Assembly: GCF_003003215.1 (NCBI RefSeq)
Contig: NZ_PVUF01000004.1
Coordinates: 124,001 to 188,000 of the forward strand
Source of the DNA: Tritonibacter scottomollicae
Lineage (GTDB): Bacteria; Pseudomonadota; Alphaproteobacteria; Rhodobacterales; Rhodobacteraceae
Reading direction: 5' to 3'
Length of the DNA: 64,000 nucleotides
Below the pieces are notes generated by a model that was given only the letters and a program-made list of their open reading frames with translations, made no database searches and was not told the origin of the DNA. Every line of letters starts with the position of its first letter. The stretch's first letter is position 1. Below, piece by piece: positions 1 through 8,410 of this stretch. The translations under genes were made by a program, and so were the position numbers.

Positions 1-36
1 CTTGCATAGGGCGCGCGGCTTGCGCACAGTCAGCCC

Positions 37-501
37 ATGTATACCGATGCACTTCTCAAGGACATTCTGACCCGCACCAAGGTGATTGCCGTGGTCGGCG
101 TGTCTCTCAATCCGGTCCGCCCCAGCTACTATGTGGCGCGCTACCTGTCGCTCAAGGGCTATCGTGTGATCCCGGTAAACCCAGGTCACGCGGGCAAGAT
201 GCTGTTTGGCGAGACCGTTCAGGCCTCGCTGTCGGACATCGAAGGGGAGGTCGACATGGTCGATATCTTCCGCCGCCCCGAGGCGGTGCCGGCCATCGTG
301 GAGGAGGCCTTGACGGTGTTTACGGACCTGCAGACCATCTGGATGCAGATCGGCGTGGAGCATGCCGAGGCGGCAGCGCAGGCAGAGGCGCGGGGGGTGA
401 CGGTGATCCAGAACCGCTGTCCTAAGATCGAATACCAGCGCCTGTTCGGCGAGCTACGCCAGGGCGGCTTTGCCACTGGTATCATTTCCTCCAAACTCTG
501 A
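37..501 (+). CDS. CoA-binding domain protein (YccU-like)
   Basis: A 154-residue protein made almost entirely of one Rossmann-type CoA_binding_2 domain. The nucleotide-binding signature IAVVGVSLNP is at about residues 17-26, followed by the PVNPGH and MVDIFRRPE motifs and an IWMQIGV segment typical of the family. Proteins of this type bind CoA in vitro, but no reaction has been assigned to them. The ATG at 37 has no clear Shine-Dalgarno sequence. The length is normal for the family, so the gene looks complete. It faces the his genes on the opposite strand and has no evident operon partner inside the window. Confidence 0.85.
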   Translation: MYTDALLKDILTRTKVIAVVGVSLNPVRPSYYVARYLSLKGYRVIPVNPGHAGKMLFGETVQASLSDIEGEVDMVDIFRRPEAVPAIVEEALTVFTDLQTIWMQIGVEHAEAAAQAEARGVTVIQNRCPKIEYQRLFGELRQGGFATGIISSKL

Positions 502-872
502 AGTCTCGCGCAGAGCAGTGGGCAGTACCGCCGCAGTGCCGACGCATCGGCATCAAGGTGGGGCTCCCGCCCGTCGGGCGCGCATGAGACATGCGCTGCG
601 CCGGTTGGGCCCCGCGCCTTGCCTGACGGCAAGGCGCGGGGTCGGTGCCGCAGGTGTGAGCGCGCGCTGGCAGGTGCACCGGGTATGTTACAGACGGGGA
701 GGAAGGTGCTGGGGAGGCGCTTCAGTGGCAGGTCTGCCCTGAAGCGCCTGTGCAATTCTACTGGGCAAAAGCCCGCCTCAAGGGTGAACCGCGCGTGCCG
801 CGCGGCCGCTTCAGCGGCCCTTGACCCGGGATTGTGCCCGGGGCGGTATGTTTCGAGGTGCGGGGTCGCGGC
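502..872. other. non-coding gap with three strong hairpins
   Basis: I see no credible gene here; the short reading frames are shadows. The gap holds several perfect inverted repeats: a 14-bp stem at 610-623/628-641 (loop TGAC), an 11-bp stem at 715-725/739-749, and GGCCGCT/AGCGGCC at 804-810/813-819. None is followed by a T-run. It lies between two convergent genes, so the hairpins may protect or end both transcripts. Confidence 0.6.
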
Positions 873-1190
873 TCAGGTTTTGGGGCGGGCTGCCTTCTCG
901 GCGACGCCGCTCAGGCCCTGCCGGTCGGCCAGCACCTGCAGCACGTCGTCCAGTGCCACATCGCGTGCCGCCAGCATCACCAGGAAATGATAGAGCACAT
1001 CTGCGCCCTCAGACGCGAGCCCTGCCTTGTCGTCCTTCACCGCCTCTATGATGGCCTCGATGGCTTCTTCGCCGAATTTCTCCGCACATTTCTCCGGCCC
1101 TTTGGACAGGAGTTTTGCGGTCCAGCTGGTGTCTGGATCGCTGCCCTTGCGGGAGAGAATGGTCTGTTCGAGGTCATGCAGCAGGGTCAT
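873..1190 (-). CDS. hisE: phosphoribosyl-ATP pyrophosphatase (HisE)
   Basis: HisE hydrolyses phosphoribosyl-ATP to phosphoribosyl-AMP and pyrophosphate, the second step of histidine synthesis. The 105-residue protein shows the all-alpha MazG-like fold signatures SWTAKLLSKG, EKFGEEAIEAIIEAV (metal-binding Glu residues) and EGADVLYHFLVML. The ATG at 1190 is preferred over an upstream start because it overlaps the stop of the preceding gene (ATGA) and gives the usual length near 105. It is the last gene of a coupled hisF-unknown-hisE group. Confidence 0.93.
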   Translation of the reverse strand: MTLLHDLEQTILSRKGSDPDTSWTAKLLSKGPEKCAEKFGEEAIEAIIEAVKDDKAGLASEGADVLYHFLVMLAARDVALDDVLQVLADRQGLSGVAEKAARPKT

Positions 1191-1609
1191 CCGAGAAAAT
1201 GCTCCAGTCTTGGATCTTTTATTAGAACCGCATCGATGCAGCTCCAAAACTCAGGCGCATAGCTGGTTTGAAGCACGTCGTCGCGCCCAAGGGGGGTAAA
1301 GAGGCTTATTTTGGCTTTCGCCTCATCCGACCAATCCACGAGCGTGCAGCCACCATCTGGGCCAAAGCGAACTTCGGCTTGCGCGCCCCAGCGTTGATCG
1401 GAAGAGGCACCCTCTCGCCAATCGCCACAGTAAATTGTGATGATCATGGGGACATCGGGGTGTCCGCTGGACCAACGCGCTGAGTACCACGCCAAGAAGT
1501 CGTTGCCCTGATAGAGGTCACCAGTTGCATCTGTGGTGACCGCTCGGCAGCAGTCGCACGGGGTATCGGTAGCCTGCGTCACCTTCACCTCGAGAGACTG
1601 CCAATCCAT
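1187..1609 (-). CDS. unknown protein translationally coupled between hisF and hisE
   Basis: A 140-residue soluble protein with no recognised domain. It has an N-terminal CDCC cluster (Cys18, 20, 21) and further cysteines in IITIYCGDW and GGCTLVDW, and is rich in Trp and acidic residues. Its start overlaps the hisF stop (TGATG) and its own stop overlaps the hisE start, so it should be translated together with both. That placement suggests it is expressed with histidine enzymes; the cysteines could bind a metal, but this is only inference. A GTG at 1612 is an alternative start. Confidence 0.75.
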   Translation of the reverse strand: MDWQSLEVKVTQATDTPCDCCRAVTTDATGDLYQGNDFLAWYSARWSSGHPDVPMIITIYCGDWREGASSDQRWGAQAEVRFGPDGGCTLVDWSDEAKAKISLFTPLGRDDVLQTSYAPEFWSCIDAVLIKDPRLEHFLG

Positions 1610-2370
1610 CACTGCAGCCTCATCGGGATGCCATTGGCGATCATGTGTTGCTTGGCTTCCTGCACAGTATATTCGCCAAAGTGGAAGATCGACGCGGCCA
1701 GCACCGCGCTGGCGCCCCCTTTGGTCACACCGTCAACGAGGTGATCCAGATTGCCGACACCGCCGGAGGCGATCACCGGCACATCCACCGCATCGGAAAT
1801 CGCGCGGGTCATCTCGAGGTTGAAACCCGATTTGGTGCCGTCGCGATCCATTGAGGTCAGCAGGATCTCGCCTGCGCCCTTGGCGGTCACAAGGCGGGCA
1901 AACTCCACCGCGTCGATGCCGGTCTCGCGGCGCCCGCCATGGGTGAAGATCTCCCATTTTCCGGGGGCGACAGATTTGGCGTCGATGGCGCAGACGATGC
2001 ACTGGCTGCCGAACTGGTCGGCGGCCTCGCGGATCACATCCGGGTTGGCGACGGCGGCAGAGTTGAACGACACCTTGTCGGCGCCGGCCAGCAGCAGCGC
2101 GCGCACGTCGTCCTTGGTGCGCACCCCGCCCCCCACCGTCAGCGGCACGAAGCATTGTTCGGCGGTGCGGCGCACCATGTCGAACATGGTGCCGCGGTTT
2201 TCATGGGTGGCGTGGATGTCGAGAAAGCAGATCTCGTCAGCGCCGGCGGCATCATAGGCGCGCGCAGCCTCCACCGGATCACCGGCATCGCGCAGGCCGA
2301 CAAAGTTCACGCCCTTGACCACACGGCCATCGGCGACATCGAGACAGGGAATGAGACGGGTCTTCAGCAT
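1609..2370 (-). CDS. hisF: imidazole glycerol phosphate synthase cyclase subunit (HisF)
   Basis: HisF is the (beta-alpha)8 cyclase that uses ammonia from HisH to convert PRFAR into imidazole glycerol phosphate and AICAR. The 253-residue protein begins [20 protein letters not shown], carrying the catalytic Asp11 in IPCLDV. It also shows [14 protein letters not shown], the second catalytic Asp in [13 protein letters not shown], and IASGGVG phosphate loops. The reading frame stays open far upstream, but the ATG at 2370 gives the family length and canonical N-terminus. Its glutaminase partner is encoded at 7007-7645 rather than next door. Confidence 0.95.
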   Translation of the reverse strand: MLKTRLIPCLDVADGRVVKGVNFVGLRDAGDPVEAARAYDAAGADEICFLDIHATHENRGTMFDMVRRTAEQCFVPLTVGGGVRTKDDVRALLLAGADKVSFNSAAVANPDVIREAADQFGSQCIVCAIDAKSVAPGKWEIFTHGGRRETGIDAVEFARLVTAKGAGEILLTSMDRDGTKSGFNLEMTRAISDAVDVPVIASGGVGNLDHLVDGVTKGGASAVLAASIFHFGEYTVQEAKQHMIANGIPMRLQ

Positions 2371-2536
2371 GCGGGTCTTATGGACCGGAACGGGCAGCGG
2401 GAAAAGAGGGCAATGCGGCGTGCAGGGCTGGTCCTTGCCGATTTTGGCGATTGACGGCCTTGTGGCTGGTGTGTGCCGGCAGGGCGAGGCAAGATCTGTG
2501 CCGATCTGAACCATACTCGTGAAGCAGGAGATTTCG

Positions 2537-2980
2537 ATGAAAACCATTTTGACCGCCGCCGCGCTCTGCGTGATGACGGCGCTGCCGGCTCTGGCAGGCC
2601 TTGTTAAGGTTGAGAGCCGCCATTCGGTCGATGCGACGATCAACGCCTTGGAGACCGCTTTGGGTGAGGCTGGTGCGACAGTGTTTGCCCGTGTGGATCA
2701 CGCCAAGGGCGCGTCTGACATTGGTGCGGAGCTGCCCGACTCGCAGATCCTGATTTTCGGCAATCCGAAGATCGGCACCCCGGCGATGCAGGCTGACATG
2801 CGTGCGGGCCTGTTCCTGCCGCTCAAGGCGCTGGCCTATGAGGATGCGGAGGGCAAGGTCTGGCTCACCTATGAGGATCCGGTGATGATGTTCAAGGGTC
2901 TGGATATCAAACCGAGCGCTGAGTTCATCGCGGTGATGACCGGCGCGCTGCAGAAACTCTCCACCGCTGCGACGCAATAG
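2537..2980 (+). CDS. exported DUF302-domain protein
   Basis: A 147-residue protein with a signal peptide at residues 1-20 ([20 protein letters not shown]) followed by a DUF302 domain. The domain is recognisable by [44 protein letters not shown] and [10 protein letters not shown]. The function of DUF302 is not established. The protein is probably periplasmic. The ATG at 2537 is chosen because of the signal peptide and the CAGGAG ribosome site at 2525-2530; a GTG at 2519 lies further upstream. It is divergent from hisF. Confidence 0.85.
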   Translation: MKTILTAAALCVMTALPALAGLVKVESRHSVDATINALETALGEAGATVFARVDHAKGASDIGAELPDSQILIFGNPKIGTPAMQADMRAGLFLPLKALAYEDAEGKVWLTYEDPVMMFKGLDIKPSAEFIAVMTGALQKLSTAATQ

Positions 2981-3058
2981 AGCAGTGATGACAGTGCCCA
3001 TCGTGCCCGATGACACAGGGTTCGATGGGTGCCGCGATTTGCGGCCCGGACGGCGTCT

Positions 3059-3541
3059 CTATCCGTTGCTTGCAGAGGCCATGGTCCGCGTCCCCGCGCG
3101 TGAAATCCGGCGCATGGCATCGCGCACGATCAGGATATGAAACGGCATGACCACCATCAGGTAGACCCGCCCGATCCAATTGTTGCGATGCACCCATGTG
3201 GCCATGTGGATGCGCCCATCCTCGCGCCGCACGCAAATGCGGAAATTCAGGTGGCTGTCGTCGGTGCCAAGGATCAGCTCCTGCGCGTCCTCATGGGTGA
3301 TAGGAAAGATCGCCCCTTCACCCGTGTTGCTGACCTCGGTCTTCAACCCGAGGGGCCGCACGATACGATTGCGCAGGGCAAGCAGGGTGCCAGCCCATTT
3401 GGGCATGCTCAGGCCAATATCGGCGGCGTCTCGCGCTGACAGGCTGCTCTGCACAGCGTAGCCATCGATAAAGTCTTCAGGCTGCACGCTCTGCCACAGG
3501 GCGGAAGCACGGGGCAGGGGGCACTTTTCGATTTTTGACAT
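3059..3541 (-). CDS. DUF2867-family protein
   Basis: A 160-residue protein resembling DUF2867. It has YAVQSSLSARDAADIGLSM near the N-terminus, TGEGAIFPI and DSHLNFRICVRRE in the middle, and a C-terminal hydrophobic stretch GRVYLMVVMPFHILIVRDAM that may touch the membrane. Family members have no defined function. The ATG at 3541 has a good GAGGAG ribosome site, while the frame open upstream encodes implausible sequence. It lies between hisA and hisF on the same strand, with an oppositely oriented DUF302 gene beyond it. Confidence 0.8.
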   Translation of the reverse strand: MSKIEKCPLPRASALWQSVQPEDFIDGYAVQSSLSARDAADIGLSMPKWAGTLLALRNRIVRPLGLKTEVSNTGEGAIFPITHEDAQELILGTDDSHLNFRICVRREDGRIHMATWVHRNNWIGRVYLMVVMPFHILIVRDAMRRISRAGTRTMASASNG

Positions 3542-3704
3542 AAGGTTGGTCTCCTCTGGTTGCAGCGTCTCAGCTAAATACGCCGCAAGCCAGAGGGCGT
3601 GATGCCGCAGATCACGTGTTGAAGAGCAGAGGCGCCCCGGCGCAGAGGCCAAGGGCAAAACTCGTTCAGACGAAATCGCGGGGCCGATTGTGGTGGCAGG
3701 GGGC

Positions 3705-4427
3705 TCAGCCCTTCATAACCGCCAGCGCCTCGGCAAGATCAATGGCGCCGTCGTAAAGCGCGCGACCGGAGATGGCACCGTTCAGCGGCGCACCACAGGA
3801 CTTGAGCGCGCGCAGATCGTCGAGCGATGAGACCCCGCCCGAGGCGATCACCGGGATCGAGACCGCATTGGCCAGCGCTGCCGTTGCATCGATGTTGGGG
3901 CCTTTCATCGCCCCGTCCCGCATGATGTCGGTGTAGATGATGGCCGCAACGCCTGCATCCTCAAAGGACCGTGCCAGATCGGTGACCTCAACGTCGGTTT
4001 CCTCCGCCCAGCCTTTCGTCGCGACCTTGCCATTGCGGGCATCTATGCCGACCGCAACCTTGCCGGGGAAGGCGCGCGCCGCCTCGCGGACCAGATCCGG
4101 GTCTTCCACCGCAACGGTGCCCAGGATCACCCGCGCCAGCCCCTTGTCCAGCCAACGCTCGATGGTGGCCATGTCGCGGATGCCGCCGCCCAGCTGTGCG
4201 GGCACCTGTGTCTGTTTCAGGATCTCTTCGACCGGTGCGGCGTTGACAGGTTCGCCCGCGAAGGCGCCGTTCAGATCGACCAGATGCAGCCATTCACAGC
4301 CCGCCGCCACGAACTCCAGCGCCTGCGCGGCGGGGTTGTCGTTGAACACGGTGGTCTTGTCCATGTCACCGTGCAGAAGCCGCACGGCCTGGCCGTCCTT
4401 GAGGTCGATTGCAGGGTAGAGGATCAT
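3705..4427 (-). CDS. hisA: ProFAR isomerase (HisA)
   Basis: HisA catalyses the Amadori isomerisation of ProFAR to PRFAR, the step before HisF/HisH. The 240-residue (beta-alpha)8 barrel starts [17 protein letters not shown] with the catalytic Asp8. It continues with [43 protein letters not shown] (second catalytic Asp) and IASGGVSS. I chose the ATG at 4427 over 4448 because it has an AAGG ribosome site and matches the family length. There is no his gene immediately beside it. Confidence 0.95.
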   Translation of the reverse strand: MILYPAIDLKDGQAVRLLHGDMDKTTVFNDNPAAQALEFVAAGCEWLHLVDLNGAFAGEPVNAAPVEEILKQTQVPAQLGGGIRDMATIERWLDKGLARVILGTVAVEDPDLVREAARAFPGKVAVGIDARNGKVATKGWAEETDVEVTDLARSFEDAGVAAIIYTDIMRDGAMKGPNIDATAALANAVSIPVIASGGVSSLDDLRALKSCGAPLNGAISGRALYDGAIDLAEALAVMKG

Positions 4428-4611
4428 CGGCTGCGCCCTTTTGGTCATGCTTGAATGCGTCGGCTGCCCTTTTGCCCAAGCTCACGGTGAATTGCAACGC
4501 GCCTGCGTGGGCCGGAGGTGCGACCGCACCCGGATAGGGCGACCCAAGGTCAGTCTTGCCTGAATGCGGCGCTGTCGGTCAGACTTCTGCCAGAATAGGG
4601 AGGACACAACC

Positions 4612-5001
4612 ATGAAACAGATGATTGCAACCCTTGCGGTTTCACTTGGCCTGGCCGGTGCCGCGCTTGCCGCTGATCCGGCGGAGGGGACGTGGAAGAC
4701 CCAGCCGGATGATGGATCCTACGCGCATGTGGCAATAGCCCCCTGCGGCAGCGCCGTCTGCGGCACGATTGCGCGGACGTTCAATGACAGCGGCGAGTAT
4801 AAATCGCCCAATCTCGGCAAGACGCTGGTGATCGACATGGTGCCCCAGGGCGGCGGCGCTTACGAAGGGCAGGTCTGGCGGCCGTCCAACAACAAGATCT
4901 ACATCGGCAAGATGGATCTGAACGGCGACAGCCTGCGCCTGCGGGGCTGCGTCGCGGGCGGGTTGATCTGCTCCAAGCAGACCTGGACACGGGTGAAGTA
5001 A
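4612..5001 (+). CDS. exported DUF2147-family protein
   Basis: A 129-residue protein with a clear signal peptide (cleavage after LAGAALA, about residue 20) and a DUF2147 beta-barrel core. The core is recognised by GTWKTQPDDGSYAHVAIAPCGSAVCGT, GGAYEGQVWRPSNNKIYIGKM and LRLRGCVAGGLICSKQTWTRV. Four cysteines in two pairs suggest periplasmic disulfides. DUF2147 proteins are lipocalin-like and have no assigned reaction. The start at 4612 is set by the signal peptide and the AGGGAGGA ribosome site. It is convergent with the WGR gene. Confidence 0.85.
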   Translation: MKQMIATLAVSLGLAGAALAADPAEGTWKTQPDDGSYAHVAIAPCGSAVCGTIARTFNDSGEYKSPNLGKTLVIDMVPQGGGAYEGQVWRPSNNKIYIGKMDLNGDSLRLRGCVAGGLICSKQTWTRVK

Positions 5002-5020
5002 GACCCCTCGGGTGGCGCGT

Positions 5021-5338
5021 TCAGAACAGCCCCATCTGCACCGGGATCGGCACGAAGCCCCGCTTCACCTGCCGGTCCCGCGTAGTCTCGAAGAGATCCT
5101 GCGCCTCATTCAGGGAGCTGCAATAGTTGCGCCGCTCCTGTCCGCCGGGCTGACCGATCGGACCTGAGGCCTGCACCACACACCAGTCGCCGAATAGCGT
5201 CTGTGTCAGGCTTAGCACCAGATAGCGGTGCTGCCCGTCCCGGTGGCTGAATTTTTCAAAGCGCAAGTACAACGTAAAACGGGCCTGACCGTTGAAGGTG
5301 GTCAGGCCCGTATGCCTTGTTGCTATGCCTATGTCCAT
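5021..5338 (-). CDS. WGR-domain protein
   Basis: A 105-residue protein consisting of one WGR-type domain. After a non-conserved N-terminus it runs FTLYLRFEKFSHRDGQHRYLVLSL, then GDWCVVQASGPIGQPGGQERRNYCSSLNEA, and ends ETTRDRQVKRGF. WGR domains accompany nucleic-acid enzymes such as PARPs; stand-alone copies are common in Rhodobacteraceae with unknown roles. The ATG at 5338 has only a weak ribosome site, and a terminator-like hairpin at 5280-5310 lies inside the first 20 codons. A downstream TTG at 5272 is therefore an alternative start. Confidence 0.75.
   Translation of the reverse strand: MDIGIATRHTGLTTFNGQARFTLYLRFEKFSHRDGQHRYLVLSLTQTLFGDWCVVQASGPIGQPGGQERRNYCSSLNEAQDLFETTRDRQVKRGFVPIPVQMGLF
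5275..5310 (-). terminator. intrinsic terminator after the peroxiredoxin gene, inside the WGR frame
   Basis: On the minus strand an 11-bp perfect stem (5300-5310 with 5280-5290, 9-nt loop) is followed by TTTT at 5276-5279. It lies about 80 bases past the peroxiredoxin stop and should end that transcript. It also overlaps codons 10-20 of the WGR gene as annotated. Confidence 0.65.
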
Positions 5339-5388
5339 TGCTCACGTGGCTGTCGGGGACCGAGGATGCAGGACGGATGCGGGGGCGA

Positions 5389-5925
5389 TCAAACGGCGCC
5401 GGTATACTCGCCGCGCGCCGGGTAGTTGTTGGCGATGGCAAAATCCAGTGCCGACACCAGTTCGGAGAAATGAGGCCGGACAAACGGCATCGTCTGAACC
5501 GAGCCATAGTAGAGCGTTTGTTCCGGTGACACCATGAACAGGCCCGGCTCGGAGAACAGGGCGGGCTCTTCCAGGCCGATGGAGGTCATGCCACGCGAAG
5601 TGGAGATATAGAGCCCCCAGTCCTTGGCCACATTCAGCGGTAGATCATAGGCAAAGCGCAGGTTTTTGGCCTCGATCTTTTCCGCCATCAGGCGGGTGCG
5701 TTCTTCGCCGTCAGAGCTGATGGCGATGCAGTTGACACCACGCTCGGCAAAATCGGCCGCGCGCTTTTCGAACTCTTTCAGGTAATTGGCGCAGATCGGG
5801 CAGTGCAGGCCGCGATAAAAACAGATGACGGTGCCGCGCTCTGAGGTTTCGGTCGAGAGGTCGAAGTGACCACCGCCCAACAGGGGCAGGGACAGGGCAG
5901 GGGTTTTCTGGCGGGGGATCAACAT
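5389..5925 (-). CDS. peroxiredoxin-like (AhpC/TSA superfamily) protein
   Basis: A 178-residue thioredoxin-fold protein of the AhpC/TSA superfamily. The active-site segment FYRGLHCPICANYLKEF (CPIC near residues 42-45) resembles the PRX-like atypical peroxiredoxins with a CXXC. The central AISSDGEERTRLMAEK and the C-terminal FMVSPEQTLYYGSVQTMPFVRPHF complete the fold. It probably reduces peroxides in the cytosol, but the reductant is unknown. It is divergent from an AraC-type regulator across a 138-base gap, which suggests that regulator controls it. Confidence 0.85.
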   Translation of the reverse strand: MLIPRQKTPALSLPLLGGGHFDLSTETSERGTVICFYRGLHCPICANYLKEFEKRAADFAERGVNCIAISSDGEERTRLMAEKIEAKNLRFAYDLPLNVAKDWGLYISTSRGMTSIGLEEPALFSEPGLFMVSPEQTLYYGSVQTMPFVRPHFSELVSALDFAIANNYPARGEYTGAV

Positions 5926-6063
5926 GAGGCAGTCCTATGTGTAAGTGAGGTGATGGAGGCCGTCGAAAGGCTGAAACCTATATCGCCGAAGTTGAGGCTT
6001 GATAATTCCGAAAAACCTGACACGTTTGCCGAAGTCTTGCCAAATAGTCTTACAGGAGATGCC

Positions 6064-6792
6064 ATGGACCGGCTTTCCAGCCTCATCTCTCGATTTCGTA
6101 TGCGGGTGAATATCGCCTCTCCGTCTGAGGCGAATCTCCTGGTGCTGACATCACCCGAAGGGGCGGCGGAGACGGTGCTGTTCTGCGCACAGGCACCGTT
6201 GCTCCCGCCGCGGGACGGTGCGTGCCTCGCGCTGCGCGTGGAGTGGGCCGGGTCACATAATCCGCTGATTTCCGCGCTTCCTGCCTGGGTGGAGGTCAGA
6301 TTGGCGCAGACTCCGCAGCTCGCCGCGCTTCTGACGTTGATGCGTCAGGAAGTTGAGTGCCACAGATGCGGCGCAGAATCCGTGTTGAGCAGTCTTGGTC
6401 AGGCGTTCATGGTGCGTCTGCTGCGCCATCTGATCGAGGCTGGCACGGCGGAGCCTGGGCTTTTGGCCGGGCTGTCGGACCTGCGCCTTGCGCGGGCCAT
6501 CGTGTCGATGCACGACCATCCGGGGCGTTTGTGGACGACACAGGATCTGGCAACCGAAGCCGGGCTGTCTGTGTCCCGATTTTCCGAATTGTTCGCGGCC
6601 CAGGTCGGAGAAACCCCGATGGGGTATCTGCGCCGTTGGCGGTTGACCCTCGCCCGGCAGGATTTGATCCGCGGTGATCGGGTGGAGGCGGTGGCGCGTC
6701 GCTACGCCTATGAATCGCCCGAAGGGTTCACACGCGCTTTTCGCAAGGCCTACGGTGTCGCACCAGTCTCCCTCAGGCATAGCGCCGCCTGA
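6064..6792 (+). CDS. AraC-family transcriptional regulator
   Basis: A 242-residue regulator. The N-terminal half (about 1-130) resembles the cupin-type sensor of the AraC_binding/cupin_6 group, and the C-terminal 100 residues form the double helix-turn-helix. The second half reads WTTQDLATEAGLSVSRFSELFAAQVGETPMGYLRRWRL and continues with VARRYAYESPEGFTRAFRKAYGVAP, the standard AraC signature. The ATG at 6064 follows a CAGGAGA ribosome site. It is divergent from the peroxiredoxin gene, its most likely target. Confidence 0.9.
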   Translation: MDRLSSLISRFRMRVNIASPSEANLLVLTSPEGAAETVLFCAQAPLLPPRDGACLALRVEWAGSHNPLISALPAWVEVRLAQTPQLAALLTLMRQEVECHRCGAESVLSSLGQAFMVRLLRHLIEAGTAEPGLLAGLSDLRLARAIVSMHDHPGRLWTTQDLATEAGLSVSRFSELFAAQVGETPMGYLRRWRLTLARQDLIRGDRVEAVARRYAYESPEGFTRAFRKAYGVAPVSLRHSAA

Positions 6793-6889
6793 GGGGAGGG
6801 GTGCGTTTGGCTCTCCTGCGGCGTGTTGTGCAAAACAGGGGCTGGCGTGTGGCGGTCCACGTCTTTGTGTGACGTGATGGCCAAACGCC

Positions 6890-6920
6890 GCGCGCCCGCC
6901 CCTCGATGGGGCGGGCGCGC
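6890..6920. terminator. 13-bp GC hairpin between convergent genes
   Basis: A perfect 13-bp inverted repeat (6890-6902 with 6908-6920, loop TCGAT) lies between the ends of the AraC gene and hisH. A second stem at 6965-6971/6976-6982 with a TTAC loop follows. Neither has a T-run, so the terminator role is inferred from position. Confidence 0.5.
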
Positions 6921-7006
6921 GGGCCTGCCGGTGGCGCGCATGCGGCCAAGGGCCCCATGCGCGCGCCGCCCTTACGGGCGGCAGGCGTCCAGATCAGAGC
7001 AGGTTG

Positions 7007-7645
7007 TCAGGGGGTCCAGGTGAGGAAGTTGCCGATCATCCTGAGGCCCACATGCTGGCTCTTCTCCGGGTGAAACTGCATGCCGAGCATGGTGTCGCGC
7101 CCGATCACCGCCGTGACATCGCCCGCATAATCGACATGCGCCAGACGTTCAGCGGGATTGGCGACGCGGAAATGATAGCTGTGCACGAAATAACAGTGAT
7201 CGCCCGTGGAGATGCCATCAAACACCGGGTGGGGGTGGTCGATCACCAGATCGTTCCAGCCCATATGGGGCACTTTCAGGCGCGCGTCCTCAGGCGTGAT
7301 CTTAACCACGTCGCCGCCGACCCAGCCAAGGCCCGGCGTCTCGGAATATTCGTGACCCGTCGTGGCCATCAACTGCATGCCGACGCAGATCCCGAGGAAG
7401 GGGCGGCCCTTCACCTCTACGGCTTCGACCATCGCGTCATAAATGCCTTTGTGGCCGCGCAGTTCCGTCGCGCAGGCGGGAAAGGCACCGTCTCCCGGCA
7501 GCACCAGCCGGTCAGCGCGCGCCACCACGTCGGCATCGGACGTCACCACCACCTCGCCTGCGCCCACCTCGGCTGCCATGCGCTGAAACGCTTTTTCGGC
7601 GGAGTGCAGGTTACCGGATTCGTAGTCGATGATGGCGGTCAGCAT
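7007..7645 (-). CDS. hisH: imidazole glycerol phosphate synthase glutaminase subunit (HisH)
   Basis: HisH hydrolyses glutamine and channels ammonia to HisF. The 212-residue class I glutamine amidotransferase has the oxyanion strand LVLPGDGAFPAC, the nucleophile Cys87 in FLGICVGMQLM and the His192/Glu194 pair in GMQFHPEKSQ. N-terminal IIDYESGNLHSAEKAF is typical. The length is normal and all three catalytic residues are present. It is separated from hisA by about 2.6 kb and from hisB by a TetR regulator and a DUF2306 gene. Confidence 0.95.
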   Translation of the reverse strand: MLTAIIDYESGNLHSAEKAFQRMAAEVGAGEVVVTSDADVVARADRLVLPGDGAFPACATELRGHKGIYDAMVEAVEVKGRPFLGICVGMQLMATTGHEYSETPGLGWVGGDVVKITPEDARLKVPHMGWNDLVIDHPHPVFDGISTGDHCYFVHSYHFRVANPAERLAHVDYAGDVTAVIGRDTMLGMQFHPEKSQHVGLRMIGNFLTWTP

Positions 7646-7717
7646 AGGAAGACGTCCTCATTGTCATGCGCCCCTGAAGTGGCGGGAAACCGCGCGAGGG
7701 TCAAGAGGCGCAGGGGA

Positions 7718-8326
7718 TCACGTGGTGCCCGATGTTCCCAGCGCATTCAGCAAGCCGAGGATCTGGTCAAACAGCCCGTCCTCCAGCGGCCCACCCGGCG
7801 CGCCGAATTCGCCCGCCAGGCTCAGCATGGTGAAGCCATGGATCAGCGACCAGACCTGCAGCTCGATCACCCGCGCAGTGGTGCCCTCGGGGACAAAGGG
7901 CGCGCAGACCTCGCGCAGGATCTGATAGGCGTCTGCGTCTTCGCGCGCACCACCGGGCACCAGCCCCGCCAGCCCCCGGTCGCCAAAGATCACCCGCAGG
8001 ATGCCACCATGATCGACGCCAAACTGCAGGTATCCCCGGCAAATCGACTTGAGTTGCCCGCGCGCGCTTTGGTCACCCTGCGCGCGCGCCTCGCGCATGT
8101 AGTTGGAAAAGATCCGAAATCCTTCAGCCGCAATCGCCGCCTTCAGCCCCGCAAGCCCGTCGAAATGATGCGCCGGAGCGGCATGGGAGACACCGGCCCG
8201 CGCAGCGCATTTGCGCAAGGTCAGCGCCTCTATCCCGCCCTCTTCCAAGAGGTCGATCCCGGCGCGCACCAAGGTGTTGCGCAGGTTTTTCGGCTGGGCG
8301 TGGGAAGAGGGGGATGAGGCCGTCAT
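7718..8326 (-). CDS. TetR/AcrR-family regulator
   Basis: A 202-residue regulator. The N-terminal helix-turn-helix spans about residues 14-57 (LVRAGIDLLEEGGIEALTLRKCAARAGVSHAAPAHHF), followed by a helical ligand domain of the WHG type. The ATG at 8326 is chosen because an upstream GTG (8371) would put the likely operator inside the coding sequence; no strong ribosome site is visible for either start. It is divergent from a DUF2306 membrane-protein gene and probably represses it and itself through the repeats at 8355-8390. Confidence 0.85.
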   Translation of the reverse strand: MTASSPSSHAQPKNLRNTLVRAGIDLLEEGGIEALTLRKCAARAGVSHAAPAHHFDGLAGLKAAIAAEGFRIFSNYMREARAQGDQSARGQLKSICRGYLQFGVDHGGILRVIFGDRGLAGLVPGGAREDADAYQILREVCAPFVPEGTTARVIELQVWSLIHGFTMLSLAGEFGAPGGPLEDGLFDQILGLLNALGTSGTT

Positions 8327-8354
8327 GAAGGCAGGATCGATGAGGAGCTTGACG

Positions 8355-8390
8355 GTGTCAAGTTTGATCACTACTTTACAGTGTCAAGTT
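8355..8390. promoter_or_regulatory. candidate TetR operator (direct repeats)
   Basis: The 10-mer GTGTCAAGTT occurs at 8355-8364 and again at 8381-8390, 26 bp apart. It lies in the short gap between the TetR gene and the divergent DUF2306 gene. The complement contains TTGACA-like hexamers, so operator and promoter elements probably overlap. Confidence 0.5.
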
Positions 8391-8410
8391 GGCCGTAGAG
8401 GAGTCAAAGC

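Noticed and set aside
7004-8317. 437-codon plus-strand frame opposite hisH and the TetR gene
   Set aside because: hisH and TetR motifs on the minus strand are unambiguous; the plus frame is low-complexity His/Arg/Gln sequence.
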